46,186 nt of DNA from JAADHG01 sp964418645 (lineage in GTDB: Bacteria > Bacteroidota > Bacteroidia > Flavobacteriales > Flavobacteriaceae), in the NCBI GenBank assembly GCA_964418645.1, contig CAYQME010000014.1, forward strand, positions 1 through 46,186, given 5' to 3'. The position numbers and the translations under genes are program-made. Positions 15,239 through 24,045 of the stretch are shown piece after piece. The stretch's first letter is position 1. Every line of letters begins with the position of its first letter. The notes under the pieces are model-generated. The model saw only the letters and a program-made list of their open reading frames with translations, was not told the origin of the DNA and made no database searches.

Positions 15239-18200
15239 TTGACTTATAAATATTGTCTTATAATTTTATTACTTTGTTTTATAAACTTTAGAGTAAGTTT
15301 AGCACAAACAAATATTCCACCAGATTTAGATGCAACTGGAGATCAAGTGTATTGTCCGTTGAGTCAAATAAATATCGTTACCGATTTTAATATTATTGAC
15401 CCAGATGATGTTGGAATCGATACGTTTAGCATTCAAATTTCTACAGGTTATGTTATAGGTCAGGACAAGTTGGATTTGTTAGGAGTACACCCAAATATTA
15501 TAGTTACTTGGAGTAGTACCGAAGGGAAGCTAACATTTAAAGGTATAGCCAATGTTCCAATTCTATATACCGATATAATTGCAGCAGTAAAAGATGTTGT
15601 TTTTGTAAGTTCTGCAGTTAACATTTCTGGTGATAAGTTTTTTTCATTTAATATTGGTGTTGCAAATTATTTACCAATAACGAATCATTACTACGAATAC
15701 GTACCAGATATGGGAATAACTTGGACACTTGCTAAAACTGAAGCTTCTATGCGTACATTTTTTGGATTACAAGGCTATTTAGCAACTATCGGATCTCCTG
15801 AAGAAGCACAATTATCGGGAGAGCAAGCTGCAGGAGTAGGATGGATAGGAGGAAGTGATGAAGTGACTGAAGGCGTATGGAAATGGATGACAGGCCCTGA
15901 AATTGGAGATGTATTCTGGAATGGAGACAGTACAGGATCTACACCCAATTTTGCTAATTGGAATGGTGGTGAACCTAATAATCTTGGTGATGAAGATTAT
16001 GCTCATGTTACTTTTAATGTTGGAGCTCCAGGATCTTGGAATGATTTACGAAATACTGGAGATTTAGATCCAAATAGTCCATATCACCCTCAAGGATATA
16101 TTGTAGAATATGGAGGTATGCCAGGAGATCCAATTATTGATATTTCGGCAAGCACAAAAATTTCTGTTCCTGCAATTGTAGGAACTACAGATGGAACAAG
16201 ATGCGGTTCTGGTACAGTTACAATAGAAGCTTTGCCATCTATAGGAACTGTAATTTGGTTCGATGCACCTTCAGGAGGAACTCAAATAGGATCAGGTAAT
16301 ATTTTTAATACACCTATTATTAATAGTACAACAACTTTTTATGCATTAGCTTCGTTTAATGGTTGTTTAGAAGGAGCTAGAACAGCTGTTACAGCAATAG
16401 TAAATACTATACCTACAATTACTTCAACAACCAATGCTTTAATTTGCGATGATGGTTCAGGCGTTTTATTGGCAACTGCTTCAGCAGGTACAATTAATTG
16501 GTATAATACAATTACTGGAGGACCAATAATTGGTTCTGGAAATTCGTTTACAACACCTGTAGTTACTTCATCAACTACTTTTTATATTGACGCTACAGAT
16601 AATGCTTGCATTACTCCTTCAAGAACGGCTGTAACTTTAACCGTTCAAAAAACACCAATTCCTATAGCTAATACCATGCAGACATTTTGTGATATTGAAA
16701 ATGCAACTTTATCTGATTTGGCAATTGTTGGAGATAATATTTTGTGGTATGATGCTAATACAGGAGGTACATCTTTAAATAGTTCAGAATTATTAACTAC
16801 AACAACGTATTATGCTAGTCAAACTATTTTTGGATGCGAAAGTCTTTTAAGGTTAGCTGTTAATGTGATAATTTATGAAACGGTTAACGTTCCTAATCTT
16901 GCTACTTTGCAAGAGTGTGACACCAGTATAGATGGTGACAATACAAATGGTTTTACTCAATTTGATTTGACTATAAATGAAACTTTAATGTTAAATGGTT
17001 CTTTGGCTACAGATTTTACTATTTCATATTTTATTGATGCAGCGTTTACCAATCAAATTACTAACCCTTCCGTGTTTGTAAATACCAATCAAAATGGACA
17101 AATCATTTATGTTAGGATTTCTAACGTTTTAGATAATTCGTGTAATACAGAAACTTCTTTTGCTATTCAAGTTGATGCATTACCTGTAATTCTGTCTAAC
17201 ATAATATTTAAGAATTGTGATGAAGATGGTGTTCCAGATGGGTTTACTGATTATAATCTAACTGAAATTAATGATGTGATTACTAATGGAAATTCACAAG
17301 ATTTAACAATTACATATTATCTAAATTTAAATGATTCTGAAAATGCTTTTAACCCAATAAATCCAGTACCATTTAATAATTCAGTAGCTAATATTGTATA
17401 TGCACGCGTTGAAAATGCCAATGGATGTTTTAGCGTATCAACTATTAATTTACAGGTTTCTACAACATCATTTCCTGTAGGATTTATACAAGAACTTGAA
17501 TTTTGTGACAATGACGATATAATTGATGGTCTTCATGAGTTTGATCTTACTCTGGCATCACAATTTTTTTTAAATGAGTTTCCTACAGGTCAAAATTTAA
17601 GTGTTCAGTATTATAGAAATCTAATAGATGCGCAATTAGAACAAAATGAAATTATTTCTCAAATAGATTATATAAACGAAACACCTTTCTCTCAATTGAT
17701 TTATGTTAGAGTAGAAAGTGATGACAATGGTGAATGTTTTGGTATTGGTCCACATTTAGTATTAACTGTGCATCCACGTCCAGAATTTGAAGTTAATCAA
17801 TCTTCTATTTTTTGTCTTGACGGACAGCCCATTATTTTAGAAACATTTAATCCTCAAGGTATTTATACGTATTTATGGACAGATGAAAATGGGGTAATTG
17901 TGAGCAATCAGTCAAATGCAACAATAACTTCTGGAGGTATTTTTACAGTAATAGCCACTTCAAATCAAGGTTGCGAATCTTTTCCGTTATCATTTAATGT
18001 CGTTGAATCTGCAATAGCGGATATTAGTTTGAGCGATATTACTATTGCAGATCTTTCTGATAACAATACAATTTCTATTGATACTAATAATCTTGGTATT
18101 GGAGATTACGAATTTGCGTTAGATATTATTTCTGGTCCTTATCAAGACAATCCTTTATTTAGTCATGTTTCAGCAGGTAAGCATATCATTTATGTTCAAG

Positions 18201-18517
18201 ATAAGAATGGTTGTGGTATTGCACAAATAGAAGTATTTGTGTTAGGATTTCCAAAATTTTTCACTCCAAATAATGATGGGTATCATGATACCTGGAATAT
18301 TAAGGGATGGAGCAATGCCTTTGCACAAAGCTCAAGTATCTTAATTTATAATCGCTTTGGTAAATTAATAAAACAACTATCTCCTTCCTCTAAAGGTTGG
18401 TCAGGTACTTTTAATGGCAGTAAACTCCCTTCTACAGATTATTGGTTCGTTGCAAAATTGGTGAACTTAGATGGCACTTTTAAAGTGTTAAGAGGTCACT
18501 TTAGTTTGATAAGGTAA
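15239..18517 (+). CDS. Secreted T9SS type B cargo with C-type lectin and Ig-like domains
   Basis: 1092 residues. A signal peptide (MTYKYCLIILLLCFINFRVS, then LAQ) starts at a TTG; the only nearby ATG (15227) hits a stop after three codons, and no ATG gives a leader. Residues ~149-293 form a C-type lectin-like domain with GEPNN (EPN at 245-247) and WND (267-269), the calcium/sugar-binding motifs of mannose-type lectins. Three Ig-like T9SS modules (~300-560, each with a WF/WY-DA-GG turn) follow, then three ~100-residue modules opening with a CD.D..DG..xFDLT pattern. Residues ~1005-1092 (FFTPNNDGYHDTWNI onward) are a type B sorting domain of the gliding-motility-associated class. Probably a surface adhesin. 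Confidence 0.88.
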   Translation: MTYKYCLIILLLCFINFRVSLAQTNIPPDLDATGDQVYCPLSQINIVTDFNIIDPDDVGIDTFSIQISTGYVIGQDKLDLLGVHPNIIVTWSSTEGKLTFKGIANVPILYTDIIAAVKDVVFVSSAVNISGDKFFSFNIGVANYLPITNHYYEYVPDMGITWTLAKTEASMRTFFGLQGYLATIGSPEEAQLSGEQAAGVGWIGGSDEVTEGVWKWMTGPEIGDVFWNGDSTGSTPNFANWNGGEPNNLGDEDYAHVTFNVGAPGSWNDLRNTGDLDPNSPYHPQGYIVEYGGMPGDPIIDISASTKISVPAIVGTTDGTRCGSGTVTIEALPSIGTVIWFDAPSGGTQIGSGNIFNTPIINSTTTFYALASFNGCLEGARTAVTAIVNTIPTITSTTNALICDDGSGVLLATASAGTINWYNTITGGPIIGSGNSFTTPVVTSSTTFYIDATDNACITPSRTAVTLTVQKTPIPIANTMQTFCDIENATLSDLAIVGDNILWYDANTGGTSLNSSELLTTTTYYASQTIFGCESLLRLAVNVIIYETVNVPNLATLQECDTSIDGDNTNGFTQFDLTINETLMLNGSLATDFTISYFIDAAFTNQITNPSVFVNTNQNGQIIYVRISNVLDNSCNTETSFAIQVDALPVILSNIIFKNCDEDGVPDGFTDYNLTEINDVITNGNSQDLTITYYLNLNDSENAFNPINPVPFNNSVANIVYARVENANGCFSVSTINLQVSTTSFPVGFIQELEFCDNDDIIDGLHEFDLTLASQFFLNEFPTGQNLSVQYYRNLIDAQLEQNEIISQIDYINETPFSQLIYVRVESDDNGECFGIGPHLVLTVHPRPEFEVNQSSIFCLDGQPIILETFNPQGIYTYLWTDENGVIVSNQSNATITSGGIFTVIATSNQGCESFPLSFNVVESAIADISLSDITIADLSDNNTISIDTNNLGIGDYEFALDIISGPYQDNPLFSHVSAGKHIIYVQDKNGCGIAQIEVFVLGFPKFFTPNNDGYHDTWNIKGWSNAFAQSSSILIYNRFGKLIKQLSPSSKGWSGTFNGSKLPSTDYWFVAKLVNLDGTFKVLRGHFSLIR

Positions 18518-19187
18518 TTAAATCTATGGCGTTCTTTAAACCAGTAGTAGCCTTTTCGGCAATAACCGTAACTTGATTATTACTGTCCATTGCTGGTATA
18601 GGATCTATATAATAAATTTTAGTTTCTGGTTGTACATAATGCATTAAACTTGCCGCCGGATATACTTGCATTGATGTACCAATAATGACTAAAATATCGG
18701 CAGTTTCACATATTGAAACCGATTTAGGTATCATGGGGACAGCTTCACCAAACCATACAATATGAGGTCGTAATTGATACCCTTTCGAGCATTTGTCTCC
18801 AAGATTGAGGTCTTTAATCCAATCTTGTACATCAAAATCATCGTAAACACTTCTTACTTTTAATAATTCGCCATGTAGATGAATCACATTTGTACTACCT
18901 GCACGTTCGTGCAAATCATCAACATTTTGAGTGATAACACTAACGTTATAATCTTTTTCCAATTCCGCAAGCATATAATGTGCAGCATTCGGTTCAACTT
19001 TTAATAATTGTTGTCGGCGCTGGTTATAAAAATCTAATACCAGTTTTGGATTTGAAGCAAAACCTTCTGGTGAAGCTACTTCCATTACATTATGACCTTC
19101 CCATAAACCATCGGCATCCCTAAATGTTTTAAGCCCGCTTTCGGCACTCATTCCTGCTCCTGTCAAGACGACAATGTGGTTTTTCAT
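18501..19187 (-). CDS. cobB: NAD-dependent protein deacylase, CobB/Sir2 class III
   Basis: 228 residues. Sirtuin motifs are intact: GAGMSAESGLKTFRD (NAD loop), TQNVDDLHERAG and HLHGE with catalytic His105. Y54 and R57 (FYNQRR) match the Tyr/Arg pair that lets SIRT5-like enzymes accept succinyl- or malonyl-lysine, so desuccinylase activity is likely. The usual zinc ribbon is missing: only two Cys are present (133 and 160) and no CxxC pair. I believe this zinc-less form occurs in other Bacteroidota. The 3' end overlaps the convergent T9SS gene by 17 bp. Confidence 0.92.
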   Translation of the reverse strand: MKNHIVVLTGAGMSAESGLKTFRDADGLWEGHNVMEVASPEGFASNPKLVLDFYNQRRQQLLKVEPNAAHYMLAELEKDYNVSVITQNVDDLHERAGSTNVIHLHGELLKVRSVYDDFDVQDWIKDLNLGDKCSKGYQLRPHIVWFGEAVPMIPKSVSICETADILVIIGTSMQVYPAASLMHYVQPETKIYYIDPIPAMDSNNQVTVIAEKATTGLKNAIDLITLSN

Positions 19188-19210
19188 ATATTAAAAATAG
19201 TAAAAATAAC

Positions 19211-19330
19211 GGCATTGCGAATCACGACTTTTTAAGTGATGTGGCAATCTGTTTATTTTTAAACTAAAATTTAAAAGATTACCACGTCGTTCCTTTTTGA
19301 AATTTCAAAAAAGAAACTTCTCGTAATGAC
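19211..19330. repeat. Nested-hairpin palindromic element, copy 2
   Basis: GGCATTGCGA (19211-19220) and TCGTAATGAC (19321-19330) are imperfect terminal inverted repeats. The left arm ends GTGGCAATCTG; after an AT-rich centre the right arm starts AGATTACCACGTCGT. A perfect 18-nt palindrome, TTTTTGAAATTTCAAAAA (19294-19311), is nested in the right arm, and a weaker hairpin (ATCAC...GTGAT, 19221-19240) is in the left arm. The element lies between divergent cobB and the methyltransferase gene. Confidence 0.72.
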
Positions 19331-19356
19331 ATTTCTTTTGTTTATTTTCGTTTATA

Positions 19357-20013
19357 ATGACAGACATAAAAGTCATAGAATACTTAGAATCGTACTTAAC
19401 TGAAAACCGAAAAGCACGTTTTGAGCAAGTATTATCACAACGTACAAAACATTTTGCGGTAGCCATAGAAGATGTTTATCAGTTACACAACACAAGTGCT
19501 GTAATGCGTAGTTGTGATGTATTTGGTATTCAAGAATTGCATGTTGTTGAAGAGCAAAATGTAAAGCGAATTGATAGTGAAATAGCACTAGGAGCACAAA
19601 AATGGGTGGACTTACAACGCTATAATTCAGCAACAGATTGCCTTAAGGAGCTAAAGCAAAAGGGTTACCAAATTGTTGCAACAACACCACACAATAGCAA
19701 CTGCACATTAGAAGAATTTGATATTACTAAAAAATCGTGTTTCTTTTTTGGAAGAGAAACCAAAGGCTTATCAAAAGAGGTTCAGGAAAATGCCAATTGC
19801 TTTTTAAAAATACCTATGGTTGGGTTTACAGAGAGCTTAAATATTTCGGTATCGGCAGCCATTATTTTACAGCATGTTACTTCTAAATTAAAAAAATCTG
19901 AAATAAACTGGCAACTTACTAAGGCAGAATTCTTAGAGAAGCGATTTGATTGGTGTAAGAAAACTATAAAGAGTTTTGATGAAATTTTAGAACGCTATAA
20001 AACAGAACAGTAA
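19357..20013 (+). CDS. trmH: SpoU/TrmH family RNA 2'-O-methyltransferase
   Basis: 218 residues with the SPOUT knot motifs: NTSAVMRSCDVFGIQELHVV (motif 1, with the Asn and Arg of the family), FFFGRETKGLSKEV (motif 2) and IPMVGFTESLNISVSAAIIL (motif 3). The C-terminal extension (WQLTKAEFLEKRFDWCKKTI) is like TrmH, the tRNA Gm18 methyltransferase, rather than RlmB. It methylates a guanosine ribose with SAM. It starts a co-directional run with the SRPBCC and VOC genes. The exact target position is inferred. Confidence 0.85.
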   Translation: MTDIKVIEYLESYLTENRKARFEQVLSQRTKHFAVAIEDVYQLHNTSAVMRSCDVFGIQELHVVEEQNVKRIDSEIALGAQKWVDLQRYNSATDCLKELKQKGYQIVATTPHNSNCTLEEFDITKKSCFFFGRETKGLSKEVQENANCFLKIPMVGFTESLNISVSAAIILQHVTSKLKKSEINWQLTKAEFLEKRFDWCKKTIKSFDEILERYKTEQ

Positions 20014-20052
20014 ATTTTGTAACTTTAGGTCAAACATTTAAAAACACCAACC

Positions 20053-20586
20053 ATGGAAATATTTTTATATGTAGTAATAGGGATTGTAGTAGTAATAGTT
20101 ATTTTGGGGTTAATAGCACCAAGGGGATACGAAGTAAACCGTAGCATTATTATTAGTAAAGGATTGCATGATACATTTCAGTATTTAAAATATATTAAAA
20201 ATCAAGACCATTGGTCACCTTGGAAAAAAAAGGATCCCAAAATGATACAAACTTATGAAGGCGTTGATGGTGAAGTTGGGTTTAAATCAAAATGGTTAGG
20301 AAATAAAGAAGTTGGCGAAGGTGAGCAAGAAATACTCAGTATTATAGATAATGAATCTATCGATACACAATTGCGTTTTCTCAAGCCATGGAAATCTGAA
20401 TCTATAGGGCATTTGGTTATTGACAAAGTTGACGATGAACGTACCATGGTTACTTGGGGGTTTACAGGGAAAAACAAATTTCCGATAAGTATTTTTATGT
20501 TATTTATGAATATGGATAAAGCTGTTGGCAAAGATTTTGAAGAAGGGTTATCCAATTTAAAGCTAGTGTTAGAACAAAAAGAGTAA
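20053..20586 (+). CDS. Membrane-anchored SRPBCC family protein
   Basis: 177 residues with an N-terminal hydrophobic helix (about 2-22) and then an SRPBCC/polyketide-cyclase-like domain: YEVNRSIIISKGLHDTFQYL, HWSPWKKKDPKM (the common NW.PW-like loop) and ERTMVTWGFTGKNKFP, ending with the long C-terminal helix typical of the fold. Families of this type in Bacteroidota are of unknown ligand. The VOC gene follows after 4 bp, so they are likely co-transcribed. Confidence 0.83.
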   Translation: MEIFLYVVIGIVVVIVILGLIAPRGYEVNRSIIISKGLHDTFQYLKYIKNQDHWSPWKKKDPKMIQTYEGVDGEVGFKSKWLGNKEVGEGEQEILSIIDNESIDTQLRFLKPWKSESIGHLVIDKVDDERTMVTWGFTGKNKFPISIFMLFMNMDKAVGKDFEEGLSNLKLVLEQKE

Positions 20587-20590
20587 ATAT

Positions 20591-20968
20591 ATGGAGCACA
20601 ATATGATAGGTTGGTTTGAGATTCCGGTTAACGACATGGATAGAGCTAAGGCATTTTACAGTGCAGTATTTAATATTGATATTCAAGTGCAGGATTTTGG
20701 TGGTGTTTTAATGGGCTGGTTTCCTTTTGTTGAAGGCAAATCAGGTGCATCTGGTTCTTTAATTAAACATGAAGCTTACCAGCCAAGTGATACCCAAGGT
20801 GTTTTAATTTATTTTTCTTCAAGTGATGTTAGTAATGAACTTAGTAGAGTAGAGGAAGCTGGTGGGAAAGTGGTGCAAGCTAAAACACAAATATCTCCTG
20901 ATATTGGTTATATGGCACTTTTTATAGATACTGAAGGTAATAGAATGGCATTACATTCCAGAAAATAA
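20591..20968 (+). CDS. VOC family (glyoxalase-like) protein
   Basis: 125 residues with the two beta-alpha-beta-beta-beta halves of the vicinal oxygen chelate fold: IGWFEIPVNDMDRAKAFYSA at the start and VLIYFSSSDVSNELSRVEEA in the second half, ending ALFIDTEGNRMALHS. Metal ligands can be suggested at the usual strand ends (Glu15 in the first half, a Glu near the C-terminus) but I cannot assign a substrate. It ends 4 bp from the convergent carboxypeptidase-regulatory gene. Confidence 0.9.
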   Translation: MEHNMIGWFEIPVNDMDRAKAFYSAVFNIDIQVQDFGGVLMGWFPFVEGKSGASGSLIKHEAYQPSDTQGVLIYFSSSDVSNELSRVEEAGGKVVQAKTQISPDIGYMALFIDTEGNRMALHSRK

Positions 20969-20972
20969 TAAA

Positions 20973-21749
20973 CTATAAGCGTCTGCGATTTTTACTTAAT
21001 ACTTTATATTCTTCATAGCATTCGCTAATGGCATCAAGAATTTGAAGATCATTTGCAGTTCTTATAAAATCTTTAGAGTAGTTACATTCGCTTACCAATA
21101 AATCGAGATCTACTTTTTCAACTTGTAGTAATGCCGTAAGCATTTCGCGATCAAAACGTGTAGCTAAAAGATTCCGTATTTCGTCATCTTTTTTCATTTG
21201 CCTTAGTTTACGCATTTCACGAGGCTTTTTCCCAAAGATATTATGTAAGAAATCGGCGGGATTAAAAATAGCTCCTAACACTTTGGTAACGGTATTTGGT
21301 GTGCCACCAGCTTCATATCCAGTACTTGGTAATCCAGAAATACTATAACGAGTATTGTTGTGTAAAGGCACTTGTTTTATATCTACTTCCAAATAACCTG
21401 TTAATCGTAGCTGATTTACAACAACTTTTTCTAACGCCAGTGCTAATTCGGTCATTTCAATAGATGCATTCGTGTTAAATTTTATCCAGTCGTTGGTGAC
21501 CAATATTTTAATTGATTTATAACCTAAATATGAAAGGTGAAGTGTATCATTAGCATTTGCTCTAATTTTAAATTCACCTTTAGCATTAGTTGAAGTTCCT
21601 AAAACTTGTGTTAAGTTAACTATATTAACACTTTCAAGAGGGTTTCCATTTTCAGATCTAATAATAGTACCCTTAACAGCTGTATTATTTTGAGCAAAGC
21701 CCAAAACTGTTACAAATATGAAACTAAATAGTAGGAAAAGTTTTTTCAT
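20973..21749 (-). CDS. Exported carboxypeptidase-like regulatory (CarboxypepD_reg) domain protein
   Basis: 258 residues. A signal peptide (MKKLFLLFSFIFVTVLGFAQ) is followed by a CarboxypepD_reg-like beta sandwich, residues ~25-110: VKGTIIRSENGNPLESVNIV, GTSTNAKGEFKI and LHLSYLGYKSIKI. The C-terminal ~120 residues are helical and basic (FGKKPREMRKLRQMKKDDEI), as in the stand-alone members of this family in flavobacteria. It lacks a TonB plug or barrel. Function unknown, possibly an envelope structural or assembly protein. Confidence 0.85.
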   Translation of the reverse strand: MKKLFLLFSFIFVTVLGFAQNNTAVKGTIIRSENGNPLESVNIVNLTQVLGTSTNAKGEFKIRANANDTLHLSYLGYKSIKILVTNDWIKFNTNASIEMTELALALEKVVVNQLRLTGYLEVDIKQVPLHNNTRYSISGLPSTGYEAGGTPNTVTKVLGAIFNPADFLHNIFGKKPREMRKLRQMKKDDEIRNLLATRFDREMLTALLQVEKVDLDLLVSECNYSKDFIRTANDLQILDAISECYEEYKVLSKNRRRL

Positions 21750-21838
21750 CTAAAGCATTTAAGTTATAAAAGTACTAAACAAAACGGATAAATAAAGTTT
21801 AGTGTATAATTTTGACTTAAAATTAACATGATTGCTTA

Positions 21839-23710
21839 TTATCTTCTACTTCGTCTTGGTCTTGATGCTCTTGAAGTTTTTGATCCAGAACCAGCATCTG
21901 AACGTCTTGATTTAGATGTGCTATCTGAACTTCGTCTTTCACTTCTATTACCTGAACCCTGTCTTGAGTCAGGTCGTCTGTCACTACTTCTTCTGTTGTT
22001 TCTTGAACTTGAACGGTTTTCTGAACCTCTTCTAACGTTGCGTCGTCCACCTCCGCGTCTATCATTACGTCGTCCACCACCTCTGTTTCTACTTCTACCT
22101 CTATCTTCGCTTACCTCAACATTTACAAAGCGACCATCATGTTTAAAGTCGGTAAAGAATGCCAATACTTTCTCTTGTAAAGATTTTTCTGTATTGAAAA
22201 AAGAGAAGCTTTCTTTAACATCTACTTTAAATACATCGTCCCTTCCAAGTTCAAGAACGTCTTTTAAAAAGTCTTTTAGCTTCATCCAATCGTAACCATC
22301 TTTACGCCCCACATTTATAAAATAGCGTGAATCGTTTGAGCTTCTACTATAATCACGACCACTATCACGATTGCCACCACGAGTATCTTCAACATTAAGG
22401 TTTTTAGATTTTTGATAGTAATTAAAGAAGCGTGTAAACTCTACCGAAAAGAATTTTTTAATTAATTCGTCTTTAGTAGTACCTTCAAACAACTCATTAA
22501 TACTTGTTAGGTATTTATCAATTTCATGATTTACTTCGGTATTATGAATTTTGTTAGCAAGCGACATTAACTGCACTTCACAAATTTCCATTCCGTTTGG
22601 AATCTCCTTTTTCTCAAACTGCTTTTTAATAATGCGTTCGATACTTTTTATTTTACGTACTTCGCTTTTAGACACAATAACCATAGAAACACCAGTTTTT
22701 CCTGCACGTCCTGTACGACCACTTCTATGTGTATATACTTCTGGCTCGTCAGGTAATTGGTAATTTATAACGTGTGTAATATCATCTACATCAATTCCAC
22801 GTGCAGCAACATCAGTAGCGACCAGCATTTGTATTTGTTTGTTTCTAAACGATTTCATAACCAAATCTCTTTGATTCTGACTTAAATCGCCATGTAAAGC
22901 GCCAGCACTATAACCATCTTCAATAAGATGTTCAGCTACTTTTTGTGTATCGCGTTTTGTACGACAAAAAATAACTGAAAATATATCAGGATTAGCATCT
23001 GCTAAACGTTTTAAAGCTTGATAACGATCTCTGGAATTTACCAAAAAGTATTCATGCGAAACGCTATTGGTACTTTCGTTTCTATTGCCAACAGTAATTT
23101 CTAGTGGATCATGCATAAACTTTTTTGCAATGGTTGACACTTCTTTTGGCATGGTTGCCGAAAATAACCAAGTGCTTTTCTCTTGTGGTGTATGTGATAA
23201 AATATCAGTGATATCTTCATAGAAGCCCATGTTTAGCATTTCATCAGCTTCATCTAAAACAGCATATTCTATTTTAGAGATATCTACCAAGCGTCTGCTA
23301 ATCATATCTTTCATACGTCCAGGAGTCGCCACAATAATTTGTGCACCTCTCTTTACTTGTCTTGCTTGGTCTGTAATGCTTGCACCACCATAAATGGCAG
23401 TAACATTTAAGCCTTTATAGTATTTGCCATACAGTTTTATCTCGTTGGTAATTTGTAAACAAAGTTCGCGTGTAGGCGATAAGATAAGCCCTTGTGTGGT
23501 ACGACTATCTACATCTATTTTTTGTAACATAGGGAAACCAAAAGCAGCAGTTTTACCTGTTCCTGTTTGGGCTAATGCCACAAGGTCACTTTCTTGTTCT
23601 AATAAAATTGGGATTGATTTTTCTTGTACTTCGCTGGGTGTTTCAAAACCTAAGTCGGTTATGGCTTGCAGGATTTGTTCCTCAAGTCCAAGTTTTTGGA
23701 ATGCGTTCAT
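21839..23710 (-). CDS. DEAD-box ATP-dependent RNA helicase with DbpA-like RNA-binding domain and basic tail
   Basis: 623 residues. Helicase core: Q motif region GFETPSEVQEKSIP, Walker A AQTGTGKTAAF, motif Ib TPGRM, VLDEADEML (DEAD), SAT, and HRSGRTGRAG (motif VI). Residues ~455-560 resemble the DbpA RNA-binding domain (YFINVGRKDGYDWMKLKDFL, then FEKSLQEKVLAFFTD-like). The last ~60 residues are Arg/Ser/Gly-rich low complexity (RGG-like), giving non-specific RNA affinity. It is likely a ribosome-assembly or cold-adaptation helicase of the CsdA/DeaD group. The mRNA appears to carry a leader of about 320 nt from the -7 box at 24038-24045. Confidence 0.93.
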   Translation of the reverse strand: MNAFQKLGLEEQILQAITDLGFETPSEVQEKSIPILLEQESDLVALAQTGTGKTAAFGFPMLQKIDVDSRTTQGLILSPTRELCLQITNEIKLYGKYYKGLNVTAIYGGASITDQARQVKRGAQIIVATPGRMKDMISRRLVDISKIEYAVLDEADEMLNMGFYEDITDILSHTPQEKSTWLFSATMPKEVSTIAKKFMHDPLEITVGNRNESTNSVSHEYFLVNSRDRYQALKRLADANPDIFSVIFCRTKRDTQKVAEHLIEDGYSAGALHGDLSQNQRDLVMKSFRNKQIQMLVATDVAARGIDVDDITHVINYQLPDEPEVYTHRSGRTGRAGKTGVSMVIVSKSEVRKIKSIERIIKKQFEKKEIPNGMEICEVQLMSLANKIHNTEVNHEIDKYLTSINELFEGTTKDELIKKFFSVEFTRFFNYYQKSKNLNVEDTRGGNRDSGRDYSRSSNDSRYFINVGRKDGYDWMKLKDFLKDVLELGRDDVFKVDVKESFSFFNTEKSLQEKVLAFFTDFKHDGRFVNVEVSEDRGRSRNRGGGRRNDRRGGGRRNVRRGSENRSSSRNNRRSSDRRPDSRQGSGNRSERRSSDSTSKSRRSDAGSGSKTSRASRPRRSRR

Positions 23711-23927
23711 TCTAAGTGTTAAGTATTCAATTATGTTATGTAGTGTTACATAAAGAAGCGAATCGACATACTTATCACTAATCTTTATTTGAATTTGTTA
23801 TTAAGAAAAACAGAAATTTTTTGTTTAGGCGAAAAATTAAAACCAAGTATAGCATTGCTATAGTTTATTTTTATTTTGAAGCATTAACGAAAAAGAACAA
23901 TTTTATTTTAATTAATTCAAGTTAAGA

Positions 23928-23987
23928 TTAGTGTTTACCTAAAACTTCTAGTAACACATCCTCACCCTGAGGAATATATAAACCCAT
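23928..23987 (-). CDS. Possible 19-residue leader peptide upstream of the DEAD-box helicase
   Basis: ATG at 23987 (minus strand), stop TAA at 23928-23930, peptide MGLYIPQGEDVLLEVLGKH. It lies about 44 nt after the predicted transcription start and about 220 nt before the helicase ATG. The composition looks protein-like rather than random AT-rich translation, and the frame stays open upstream of the ATG for about 18 more codons without another ATG. Whether it is translated is unknown; it could equally be the remnant of a lost gene. Confidence 0.35.
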   Translation of the reverse strand: MGLYIPQGEDVLLEVLGKH

Positions 23988-24037
23988 TTTTTGAGTTTCA
24001 AGTTCACTTTTGCTAAATGTTTTTGTGAACGAAGGTG

Positions 24038-24045
24038 CAAAGATA
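24038..24045 (-). promoter_or_regulatory. -7 box of the long helicase leader
   Basis: The plus strand reads CAAAGATA, i.e. TATCTTTG on the minus strand, followed by GCACC. This is a full match to TAnnTTTG with the common flavobacterial GCA extension. No clear -33 TTG is seen. No better minus-strand promoter lies nearer the helicase ATG at 23710. Confidence 0.5.

Noticed and set aside
21828..22295. Plus-strand Leu/Arg-rich ORF opposite the helicase C-terminal tail
   Set aside because: Antisense of the Arg/Ser/Gly-rich low-complexity tail, which produces long open frames by composition.
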